A model generated the notes under the pieces. That model made no database searches, had not been told where the DNA came from, and was given only the letters and a program-made list of their open reading frames with translations. The position numbers and the translations under genes are program-made. Below are positions 1-8,066 of a stretch of 14,688 bases of DNA, one piece after another. Each line of letters opens with the position of its first letter. The first letter of the stretch is position 1. The DNA comes from Rusavskia elegans. Lineage: Eukaryota > Ascomycota > Lecanoromycetes > Teloschistales > Teloschistaceae. The stretch spans positions 1 through 14,688 of the forward strand of contig SAUG01000219.1 of the NCBI GenBank assembly GCA_011316305.1. The letters are read 5' to 3'.

Positions 1-552
1 TGTTGTTGTTGCTCAAGAAGATGGTTGAGCGTGTGGCGGGGGTGGACAAATCGCTGATGTTGGTGATGGGAGTAACTGAGGGGATCTATGGGGACTGGAT
101 GTTAGGGTGAAGGCTAAGGTATGGAGCATGATGGGAGTAGCGGGATGCAATGCACTTACGGAGTAGGTGGTATCTGGCAGAGTGGTGGTGCCAAAATTCT
201 GGCCAGTTGGGAAAGATGCAACGAGCGAAGAGATTGCGGAGTCGAATGCGGAACCAGTCAAGATATCGAGCGGACCGGTTGCCGACGGGGCGGAAGTGAG
301 ACTCTCGGGCACCGTGGCTGGAAGAGCGGTTGGGATAGATGACGAGCGAGCGGCAATGGATGGCGAGATATCGGTGGTGACGCTGACGGTAGCGGTTGTA
401 GTGCAGGTGTTGGCGCTGCTGTGGCAGCTGTTTAGTCAATACTATCCGACTTTCGAGTATGCAACGGGTGGGAAGATTTACCTCTCTTCATGTCCAACAG
501 CGAAGGCAGCAAGGCCGCCAGCGAGGGCGACAAGAACGGAAAGGGGATACAT
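1..552 (-). CDS. Secreted Ser/Thr-rich protein, 3' end outside window
   Basis: Inferred exons on the minus strand are 552-482, 418-160 and 85-1, giving about 138 residues before the window edge. The ATG at 552 opens a typical signal peptide (MYPLSVLVALAGGLAAFAVG). Intron 1 (481-419) starts GTAAATC and ends CCACAG, with a CTAA branch-like site 15 bases before the end. Intron 2 (159-86) starts GTAAGTG, carries CTAAC and ends CATAG. Both joins keep one open frame up to the edge. The mature part is rich in Ser, Thr, Ala and Pro (for example SSANTCTTTATVSVTTDIS), as in many fungal cell-wall or GPI-anchored proteins. I recognise no catalytic domain, and the C-terminus that would show a GPI signal is missing. 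An alternative acceptor 12 bases upstream (ending AACAG) also stays in frame and would add Cys-His plus two residues. Secretion is well supported; function is unknown. Confidence 0.72.
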
Positions 553-697
553 TGTGCTTGCTCTGGATGCTTGGCTTGGCTTTCTTTGAGGTCGATGAAA
601 TGCTTATGTGAGTGTCAAGTGCAGAAGATGGAAGATGTAGAGCGAACGACGTGAAAGTAAAAGGTGATGATTGTGGTAATTGATTGCTTGTGGGGGA

Positions 698-704
698 ATT
701 TATA
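698..704 (-). promoter_or_regulatory. TATA box of the left secreted-protein gene
   Basis: The minus strand reads TATAAAT here, about 146 bp upstream of the ATG at 552, a plausible distance for a fungal gene with a 5' leader. This is a motif match only; no start site is mapped. Confidence 0.4.
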
Positions 705-1108
705 GTGAAGGTTGAAGATGACTCGGTAACCGGCAGCCTTGGCCGCTAGTTGAGTGATGAATGAGCAATGAAAAGAACAACAGAGATTACGTGCACTTAG
801 CTTTTTCTTCAGTATGAATGATCAGGGACAATCACAGCCAGGGGTGATCGAATGAGTGATGTGTCACGTCACGGCCGCTTGCATTCAACCTCTCAACTTA
901 ACACAAAGGACATTTCCATTCAATTGTTCGCTTGGGATACTACCGGGGACCACACTTCTAGCCAGTACCACCGTACTCTAATCGAGGGTTGTTGATGTCT
1001 GCCCTATTCGTGGTGGGATGTCAACGTGTTGGTGATCTGGATGAGTGAGTGAAGTTGAAGTTGAAGTTGAAATGCAAGAGGGTCCACAAACGCTCGACGT
1101 TTGGCTGA

Positions 1109-1115
1109 CCAATCA
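1109..1115 (+). promoter_or_regulatory. CCAAT box upstream of GRASP gene
   Basis: CCAATCA lies about 125 bp upstream of the GRASP ATG. CCAAT boxes of this form are the usual target of the fungal HAP/CBF complex. It is a motif match without functional proof. Confidence 0.35.
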
Positions 1116-1239
1116 GAGAACAAGAGCGCGTCTACGCATAAATTAATGCCAAGGGAATGAGAGCTGTCGCCAGAACAATTCTATCGTACCAGCTTAATAA
1201 ACTTCCTATGTTACAAGACGACAATCGTAGCATGCAGCA

Positions 1240-2415
1240 ATGAGTACCATGTTTGGAGCGTTGAATCGCTTCATCTCCCGCCTAGACTCCGAAAGTCCAT
1301 CTCAGTCCTCAAGAAACGGCTCGCCATATGGGTTCCAGATCCTCCGCAACAAGAACCTCGAGATCCCCATTGAACCTTGGTACGACTTCGTCATTGGCAT
1401 CAATGGCCGTCAACTAGTACGTGATCCCTGAAGACAGTGATACTCACCTGACACGGTTCAGGATAACCCGGATCCCAACCTCTTCGCCACCGAAGTCCGC
1501 AACTGCGGAGGCTCCAACGTGTCCTTGGTCCTGTGGAATGCCAAAGGCCAGCGTACACGAACGCTTGCCCTACCAATACCTACACCCTCTCCCACACTTG
1601 GCATTACCCTACAGTGGTCGCCCCTATCAGTCACCGAGGATGTCTGGCATGTTCTCGACGTGATCCCCAATTCTCCGGCCGATCAGGCTGGACTCCTTCC
1701 CTATGGTGACTACATTGTCGGCACACCCGAAGGAAATGTTCATGGCGAATCCGGTCTGGGCGAGCTCGTCGAAGATTATCTGAATCGATCTCTCCGCCTC
1801 TACGTCTACAATCACGAATACGCCGTCACACGACTGGTCACCCTAACGCCCTCTAGGACCTGGGGCGGCTCAGGTGCTCTTGGCTGCGTTCTCGGTTTTG
1901 GCGCTCTTCATCGTCTTCCTGTCCCTATGACCGAACCCATCGCTGGCCCTGGTGAGACCTTGTTCGAAACGGCACGCTTCAGCAATGATGAACATCGGTC
2001 CCCGTCGGCACAATTGCAATCACAGTCGCCTTCACTTTACCCACCGCCTTCGTCAGCCACGCAATCCTCGGATCTTTTAGTACCAGCTTCAATAGCCTCC
2101 CCACCACCGCCACCACCTCAATCGGCTACCAGCCCGGTGGCAGGCCCTCCGAGAGGAACAAAAAAGCCCCGAGCTGCCGCAGCATCGAATATGACGTTTG
2201 ATGACTACTTTCGCGAAGAGGAGCAAAAGAGCAAAGAGGAAGACTTTGCCCCCGCGACGAAGAACACAGCGCCTCCGCCTCCACCCCCGAAGAGCGCGAA
2301 GGGACCCCCACCAGCCAAGAGTCCTGAACGTCTGGCAGAAACACAGGGCGAAGAAGAGCAAGCCAAGACAGCAGAAGAAGAATCTGAACCTGAAGTTAAG
2401 AGAGCCAATGGCTGA
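1240..2415 (+). CDS. GRH1: GRASP55/65 family Golgi stacking protein (Grh1-type)
   Basis: Exons are 1240-1416 and 1462-2415, giving 376 residues. The 45-bp intron (1417-1461) starts GTACGT, holds CTGAC and ends TTCAG; the join is in phase 0 and turns INGRQL into DNPDPNLF. The protein has the tandem atypical PDZ GRASP region over residues 1 to about 212. It ends in the family hallmark WGGSGALGC (193-201) followed by GFGALHRLP (204-212). Residues 213-376 form a disordered, Pro-rich, then Glu/Lys-rich tail with two proline runs and a FDDYF motif. In the family, GRASP proteins tether Golgi or COPII membranes and support unconventional secretion. There is no Gly at position 2, so metazoan-style myristoylation is absent. 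The N-terminus MSTMFGALNRFISRL can form an amphipathic helix, like the acetylated helix that anchors yeast Grh1. The start was chosen because it is the first ATG and leads straight into the conserved PDZ region. Confidence 0.96.
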
Positions 2416-2821
2416 GACAATTCCTTTGCCTGAGCACGAAAAAGTAAGGGTTTGTCGCCATCACCTGATTTACACCCCTCCTGCAGGATATGTCTAGAAG
2501 GTAGCAGAAACGCCTTCGACCCAAGCTGCCACCTTTTTCAAGATCCTTCACGATTCTACAGATGCTTGGGGACAGCGTATGTCAGTGCTCCTGGTAGCCA
2601 GGAACGACGCCTTCCGTCCAGGGCAAGAAGAGATTACTCCAGAACGAGTACAATGTCTCCTGATTGGTGAAATGCAATCTCCAACCTTTGGGCGGACAAG
2701 GATGGACAACCTGCGGGCGAATGGATCGAGCTGCGACGAAAAGCTTTGTTTTAGACCGGAAAATTTTGCATCAACTGCTCAGTCTCCACAAGGGCATCGA
2801 CGAGTTTTGCTCCTTACATGA
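2408..2821 (+). pseudogene. Doubtful small spliced reading frame behind GRASP, possibly a decayed gene
   Basis: An ATG at 2408 overlaps the GRASP stop codon in another frame and encodes MAETIPLPEHEK up to a good donor (GTAAGG at 2444). Using the acceptor TCTAG ending at 2497, the frame continues as KVAETPSTQAATFFKILHD and stays open to a stop at 2819-2821, about 119 residues in all. The alternative acceptor CTGCAG (ending 2486) leads to a quick stop. The other two frames also look protein-like downstream: a Trp- and charge-rich stretch at 2671-2751 (contains NLWADKDGQPAGEWIELRRK) and a Leu/His-rich stretch at about 2755-2886 (contains RKILHQLLSLHKGIDEF). That pattern would fit an old gene broken by two 1-base shifts near short homopolymers, or mere chance. 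I recognise no family. It could equally be GRASP 3' UTR containing an intron. Confidence 0.3.
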
Positions 2822-3804
2822 CAGCCTCTACCATGCGACTAGAGAACCACTTTCACTCGAGGAACCATTGCAGCGTCCGAATTCATAGCGTTGGAATTCC
2901 TAGCGTTGGGTTGCACCCATGAAAGACCAACTATAATCTCTTCCATCAACCTCAACATGTCCCATACGCAGGCTCGGTAGTCCAGGAGTTGGGAGATGAT
3001 GCCAAACAATTAGGAAGTCATTCCACTCAATTATAGATCCTCTGCTGACTTTCCCACAATCTCATCCACGCCACCGTGCAACTGGGAACGTTGGTTGGGC
3101 AACGCGCGCTCCAGGACTGCGCAATAGCGAAACATGAGACACGATCCTGATAGAGGATCCTATATACCAGCTTCACCAGCCATTGCCCAGGTCAAACATT
3201 TTTATACTCGTAGAACGTATGCTGCAGGTCTATCTCTGGTACTCGTGAGCTCGATCACAACCGCTCATTAAGAATTAGCCGAGACGGCGAGAATATCTAC
3301 AGCGAAAACAATGAGACTGTAGTTCTTCAGTACGCATACATGCTCCAGTCGAGGTAACTATAGCCTCATCGCAACGGTCCAGAACCCCTGCTATGAAAGC
3401 CGGGGGCGTCGAGCTGTGGACTCGAGGAAGCAAAGAATGCTTCATTGTCCTCCCTGTAAGCATTGTCAATTCTTCCCAGACGGTGTGGTGGTTGAACAAA
3501 GAAGTTCTCAACGAATCTCCACAGTCTCCTGTCGCTTGATGTCCCATAAGTCTTCTTGGCGTTATTCTTTGTGTCTTCATATCTGGATGAAGAGAACGAT
3601 GAACGCTACTCACTACAGACGTTTCTTCCCTTCTAGACTTCGATGTAGTCAATCACTTTTGCTCGTCTTTAATTCTCATCTTTCTTTTTGGATAACTTAG
3701 GTTCTTCGTAAGCAGTAAAAGACAGACGATCATTACTCTACGTTCATTGCAAAGCGCGAACATATCAAGTATACTGGATATACGCACAATTACAGTCCTT
3801 CAAA
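2822..3804. other. Intergenic region, no gene seen
   Basis: Almost 1 kb with no supported gene. A 125-codon open frame on the minus strand (3275-3652) has no recognisable domain, no splice partners and unremarkable composition. The part before 3805 should contain the promoter of the secreted-protein gene; AT-rich stretches such as agtatactggatatac (about 3769-3784) lie just before the start codon. Two nearby copies of a short motif (tagcgttgg) occur at about 2887-2908. Confidence 0.5.
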
Positions 3805-4524
3805 ATGCATTTCACTCGCATGCTTCTTTCATTAATCCCCTTCCTCGCCCTCACCCTTGCAGGCCCGGTCGTCAGAGTCCACAACACCAAAACCCACACC
3901 ATCTGCCTCAAAGTCGAAACCAGCAAAGGCTACGGCTGGTTCCCCACCACAACCACCTGCGGCGGCGGTGTTCCAGGCATCTGGGTCAACGCCATGCAAA
4001 CCACCGCCTTCTACCCCTCCGCAGGCTGGAACGGCGCCATCAGTGACTTCACAAACGCAGGAACCCCCGGCACTCGCCTCGAAATCAACTTCTCCAATCC
4101 AGCCCTCACATGGTACAACGCCGACATGGAATTCGGCATCTCATCCGCAACCCTCGGTCCCACCGACTATCGCCCTCAGAAAAACGGCAACCCTTCCCTC
4201 GTCGGCGAAGCGGACCCCCTAGCCAAAGCCAATGCGGCGTGGGCGTCCCCACAAAACAGACTCTACGGCGCGACATCCCGGAAATATGTGACCCCCTCCA
4301 AAGATGGGAACAGGCTTGTGAACGTGTACATGGATAAAGACGCCCCGCTGGTTGTGCAGTCGTTCTTTCAGTTGGTGGCGAATTTCAATGCCTATATCCA
4401 TCATGGCAGTGTGCCGGGTGAGAATTGGGCGAACGGGAGCATGGGTAAACAGTTGAAGGAGGCGGCGGATAATCATAGTGGGAAGGTGGACGGCACGCAG
4501 GATATGACGATTACTATTTATTGA
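3805..4524 (+). CDS. Secreted protein of unknown family, possible effector
   Basis: A single exon encodes 239 residues. The N-terminus is a clear signal peptide (MHFTRMLLSLIPFLALTLAG), probably cut near residue 18-20. The mature protein has only two cysteines (34 and 52), enough for one disulphide, and two N-glycosylation sequons (N210 and N223). It is rich in aromatic and beta-type segments such as GYGWFP, AFYPSAGWNGAISDF and LTWYNADMEFGISSATLGP. No catalytic motif is visible. The Cys-poor, beta-rich look is loosely reminiscent of fungal proteins assigned to the osmotin/thaumatin-like fold, but the thaumatin signature and its many cysteines are absent, so I do not assign it. The start is the first ATG and the only one that gives a signal peptide. 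Its role is unknown; small secreted proteins of this type in ascomycetes are often wall-associated or effector candidates. Confidence 0.9.
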   Translation: MHFTRMLLSLIPFLALTLAGPVVRVHNTKTHTICLKVETSKGYGWFPTTTTCGGGVPGIWVNAMQTTAFYPSAGWNGAISDFTNAGTPGTRLEINFSNPALTWYNADMEFGISSATLGPTDYRPQKNGNPSLVGEADPLAKANAAWASPQNRLYGATSRKYVTPSKDGNRLVNVYMDKDAPLVVQSFFQLVANFNAYIHHGSVPGENWANGSMGKQLKEAADNHSGKVDGTQDMTITIY

Positions 4525-4770
4525 ACATGGGAAAGAGAGCGCTATTGATTATGGGGCCGCGGCGGGATTGGTTCATCATGGGGCGTTTCGAGAAGATCTG
4601 CTCGGGTGGATTGCCTCGGTGGGTGTTTGCTGGCATGATTCTCCTAGTGAGATACGATGTTTTTCACTTCGAATATTGTGTACATAACCTCTTTTCGCTC
4701 AGACGGGACGAGCAATCAGGCACTCGTTTGGTTTGGTTGGAAAGTAGGGATTGCTGCAACTTACCGCCTG

Positions 4771-4794
4771 TTTTCTTTTTCTTTCTTTTTTTTT
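4771..4794 (+). repeat. T-rich tract, left arm of an inverted repeat
   Basis: A T-rich run broken by single C residues. Positions 4776-4790 are an exact 15-base reverse complement of the A-rich tract at 4891-4905, 100 bases away. It lies about 250 bp past the stop codon of the upstream secreted-protein gene. Confidence 0.7.
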
Positions 4795-4890
4795 GTGAAA
4801 TTCTCTAGAATGAACACTTTGCCATCAATAATTATCCAACCAATAGCTCCCTCATCCGCAAAACATATCCCCTGTCCTCATCATATCAAG

Positions 4891-4907
4891 AAAAAGAAAG
4901 AAAAAAA
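4891..4907 (+). repeat. A-rich tract, right arm of an inverted repeat
   Basis: A purine run (aaaaagaaagaaaaaaa) whose first 15 bases are complementary to 4776-4790. Low complexity makes a chance match fairly likely. Confidence 0.65.
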
Positions 4908-4962
4908 CGTTCATCCAAAGCCGCATGCATCTTGATAAGTAACATCCCAACCAACACTCACA

Positions 4963-5000
4963 ATATCCATATCCATATCCATATCCATATCCATATCCAT
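4963..5000 (+). repeat. Hexanucleotide microsatellite (atatcc)6
   Basis: Six perfect tandem copies of atatcc at 4963-4998 followed by a partial copy, then a diverged copy (acatatccat). It creates a meaningless Tyr-Gly repeat frame on the minus strand. Confidence 0.95.
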
Positions 5001-5086
5001 ACATATCCATTCCAGCAATCAACCCTCCATCCACATCAAATCATCATACAATGAACCGACAGACATAACGACTGACTCCCTTACAT

Positions 5087-5178
5087 GCATCCCCATCTTC
5101 CATCTTCCATCCCCCCTCCCCCATCTTCCGTCTTGATCTCACATCCCCCATCCCCCATCTCCCATCCTCCATCCATAC
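5087..5178 (+). repeat. Pyrimidine-rich degenerate repeat
   Basis: A run almost purely of C, T and scattered A, made of variants of catcttc and cccccatc. One strand is nearly purine-free of G, which suggests slippage-generated low-complexity DNA. Confidence 0.75.
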
Positions 5179-5208
5179 ATACACCCGCGTGCCCGGCTGC
5201 TCCTTGTC

Positions 5209-5253
5209 AGGAACCAGGAACCAGGAACCAGGAACCAGGAACCAGGAACCAGG
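5209..5253 (+). repeat. Seven-base minisatellite (aggaacc)6
   Basis: Six perfect tandem copies of aggaacc at 5209-5250 and a partial seventh (agg). The perfect copies imply recent expansion or ongoing slippage. Confidence 0.95.
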
Positions 5254-5832
5254 TACAAATGACGATATCTATAGTACTCACAAGCGGTATTGGAAAGGGA
5301 ATATCATTTTCTGGAGTTGAGTGAATGAGATGACGATAGGGTAAGTGGGTAGGTGGGAGATATGTATAACTATAATCACTCGGCCGGCTACTGTACGTGT
5401 ACGCGCAGCTTACTTGGTAATGTCTGGGAATGTATGTATGTACCTTACTTAGCATGATCAAGCTTGTGATTGAACCGAGCTATCTGCCTCCCCTCCCAAT
5501 TCCCAAAAAATCATCGATCATCCTGTGGAATTGATACGACATCGACAATGATCCCTTCACTGGACGGGAAAAGTAGAGACGGTCCACAATTCGGGGGAAA
5601 ATATGTACCAACGAAGAAGACCTCCAATACATCACAACACAACAATCAAAGGAAAGAAAGCAAAACCTCCGCCGCCCCACCGATTGCTTCCCCTGCCCTC
5701 AAAACCCTTGGGCATTGACATAGCTCACCAACGATAACGCCACCCACATGCTTCCGAGATCCATATCCAATGTATATCGTCATATCTTCTCTTCAATCTA
5801 TACAAGCCCCTCATCCCTCCCTCATCTACCCC

Positions 5833-6809
5833 TCAGCTCACACTCGTACCACCACCATCAGAAGCCGCCGCCACCGCATCCAGCAACCCCTGCGCCGCAG
5901 GCGAGATATCCGTCCACTCCTTAACATACTGCGCAGCAGGCGCCTCCCACCCACTTATCCACGGCGCGCCGGTCCCCAGCACGATCTGGAATGCCGTGAA
6001 ATTGCCCATGATTGCCGTCAACCGCGCCTCGAGGGACGTGACCAGATCTGCGTAAATGATTTCGTCAGACGGCGGATTTCTGGTTGCGTTGAAGGCACCG
6101 GGGTAGGGTTTTGCGCTTATGTATGCGTTGAAAGCCTTATCTTGGTCGGAGAAACTGTTCAATTGGAGGAGTTCGAAAAGGACGGCATCGATGGGGTTGG
6201 GGGCTGCGGCGGCGCCGCTGCCAAAGAGAGCGGAGGTGTAGGTTGATTGGAGAGCGCCTGGAGTGCCGGTTGTGGTCAGGAGGGCTGAAGTGAGAGTTTT
6301 TATGTACATGAAGATTGCTGTATATATGTGTCAGTGTGAAGTTTGAGAGAGAGCAACAGGTAGTGTGTTGGCTCACAGTATATCGCCTGCACGCCGTACC
6401 AGTATTCTGGTGATGTCGGTTTCAACATTTGCTTTGATGGAGGGCTGCAGCTCGTGGAATTCAGTGACACGCAGTCCATCGGCGCAGTGGTCTGTCTTTG
6501 CAGGCCGTATGCGAATCGGGTGAAACACTGAGCCCAAACCTCTGTAGGACGACAGACGATGGTACCAATCATGGGAGCATCGGGGATGACGGTTTGTTGG
6601 GTCCAGTTGGCGAGGAAGTTGTCCATCCCAAGTGTTTTCCAGCAGTCAGTACTTGTGCCTGTTGTCGCTGGGTTGCTGCAGGGACCTGATGTCGTCCTTT
6701 GTCTGGCTGGAGCTTTCGCAGGGCTCGCCACGGCTGCCATAGGTGAGGCTGTGCATGACGGGAGGATCCGTAGTAAGCCGGCAGCGGTGATCCAGAGAGT
6801 GAGGTGCAT
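5833..6809 (-). CDS. Secreted glycoprotein of unknown family with six N-terminal cysteines
   Basis: Exons are 6809-6377 and 6317-5833, giving 305 residues. The 59-bp intron (6376-6318) starts GTGAGC and ends ATACAG; it joins VQAIY to SIFMYIKTL in phase 1. The start at 6809 (MHLTLWITAAGLL) gives a signal peptide; an upstream extension would need a non-ATG start. After the signal peptide all six cysteines (44, 56, 86, 95, 113, 121) sit in exon 1, forming a compact module that could hold three disulphides. Exon 2 encodes a Cys-free, Ala-rich, probably helical half. There are four N-glycosylation sequons (N68, N117, N221, N250). I recognise no enzyme motif. The mix of conserved-looking aromatic motifs (PEYWYGVQAIY, WISGWEAPAAQYVKEW) suggests a real conserved fungal extracellular family, but I cannot name it. 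Confidence 0.88.
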
Positions 6810-8066
6810 GACGGAGTGAGATATGGAGGAATAGTGCAAACACCAAACAACAGAACTTGATCCTGATACAGCACTATCGAGACATCGATCGGGAACGAAG
6901 GATATATGTGATACAGGTGTTGATATCAGGTATTGTAAAAAGAATTAAAGGGCGCGAGTTGCGCTTCTTAACGACAGTGGCGACTGGAGAGAATCTTCGA
7001 TCGCTATTACATCAAGATGACTTGATTGATGGATCAACAGAAAGGAATTAGCAGCGCAGAACCGACGGTCCTATTTGAATCCTGTGTTCCACAAGGCATT
7101 ATCACATGAAAATTGCGCGCAATATGAGGTCGATGGCTTAATCTTCCGAGTCTGCAATCACCAGCCAACATCTGCAACTTCTCCATGACCAGTGGAGAGA
7201 TATGCACGGTCTTCGCAACAACGTCCAGGAAAGAAGAAGCGGCGTTGCGCCGTTCCTGCGGCTGATGATTTCACTTGGGTCGCCAATATCGCTACAACCT
7301 CATTGCCGCGGTTTCTCCCCAGGGAGGCGAAAGTCTTCGAAAGCCGTCATCGATCTGCAGGGATTTACCAATGGATTATGTTGAACTCATCTAGTGGGAT
7401 CGATTTTCCGTTAGCTCGTCGAGCTGTTGAGCTATTGAGAGGAAGGGGCACCAGGGGCAATTGGTAGAATTCTTCCGATCGTTTGCAGCAGTGACTGCAA
7501 GCCTCGTAACACTGCCAGACACTCAACCGTTGTCTTTGCAGATCAAACGGCTCCTCAGAGGCCGTGCTTGGATTTCAATTGTCCGTGCCGTTGGCCGTCA
7601 TGTCGATCTCGCATGTTGCCCGAACCTGTCGTTCACTCCGTTACCTAAAAGTACCTGCGTCTTTCAGGGAGCTTCGGGGTTTTTTTCCGACGTCGACGCA
7701 ATCAAAACGGTGCCAACTTAGTTGACCACGGCGGATGTAGTAACTTGGCCCAGTTGTTCCATCATAGGCATCCATGCTTGTCCGAATTGCTCCTCGCTAC
7801 TAACTTCTTAACATTTGGGAAACCGTTTTTGTATGATCACTGTGACCGTGCGTGCTTTTAGCTGTCTATGACAGCTTCCAATTGTAAGTTTTGTCTTCAC
7901 AGTCAATGCGTCGATGTTGGCGATGATCCTTAACATGGACGTGATGGCTTTTCAACCGTACGTTAACCTTCCATTGCGGTATCCAACGAGCCGGCAAAGC
8001 TGGATTGCCATCCCCCAGGTTCGAATGCGTGCCAACTTCGTGAAGATCAAAGCTGTTCTCAGGTGG
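6810..8066. other. Intergenic region, no gene seen
   Basis: About 1.26 kb between the 3' end of RFT1 and the start of the secreted-protein gene, both on the minus strand. It therefore holds the RFT1 3' UTR and the promoter of the downstream gene. The open frames here (for example 7192-7467 and 7461-7721 on plus) lack motifs, signal peptides or splice partners. A minus-strand ATATAT lies near 6902-6907, about 95 bp before the ATG at 6809, and might serve as a TATA element. Confidence 0.5.

Larger units (their letters stand above)
553..1239. promoter_or_regulatory. Divergent intergenic promoter region
   Basis: This stretch of 687 bp has no convincing gene and separates two divergently transcribed genes, so it should hold both promoters. 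Visible motifs are the minus-strand TATAAAT at 698-704, a CRE/ATF-like TCACGTCA at 864-871, a hexamer run of gaagtt at 1051-1071 (three copies plus gaa), a CCAAT box (CCAATCA) at 1109-1115 about 125 bp before the GRASP start, and an AT-rich stretch near 1138-1146. Nothing else stands out. Confidence 0.6.
4525..5832. other. Repeat-rich intergenic region
   Basis: About 1.3 kb between the convergent ends of two secreted-protein genes. No supported gene is present. The open frames here are made by simple repeats: poly-pyrimidine and poly-purine tracts, an atatcc microsatellite, a pyrimidine-rich run and an aggaacc minisatellite, each listed separately. The region should include both 3' UTRs and terminators. 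Confidence 0.65.

Noticed and set aside
86..439. 117-codon minus-strand open frame rich in Arg and His
   Set aside because: It is a shadow frame over exon 2 of the left secreted-protein gene; the spliced frame with a signal peptide explains the region better.
2089..2420. Several open frames on both strands over the GRASP tail
   Set aside because: They are produced by the proline and Glu/Lys repeats of the GRASP C-terminus and have no independent start or domain.
3275..3652. 125-codon minus-strand open frame
   Set aside because: No signal peptide, domain or splice partner; composition looks random, so I did not call a gene.
4852..5034. Minus-strand frame encoding a Tyr-Gly repeat
   Set aside because: Translation of the atatcc microsatellite, not a protein-coding gene.
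5085..5324. Pro/Ser/His-rich plus-strand frame with repeated EPGTRNQ units
   Set aside because: Comes from the pyrimidine-rich run and the aggaacc minisatellite; repeat-derived.
7192..7721. Plus-strand open frames between the secreted gene and RFT1
   Set aside because: No recognisable motif, no hydrophobic leader and no splice support; they lie in the shared intergenic region.
8010..8035. T-loop-like ggttcgaatgc resembling a tRNA end
   Set aside because: Flanking bases do not form the T stem and no D-arm or anticodon arm could be placed.
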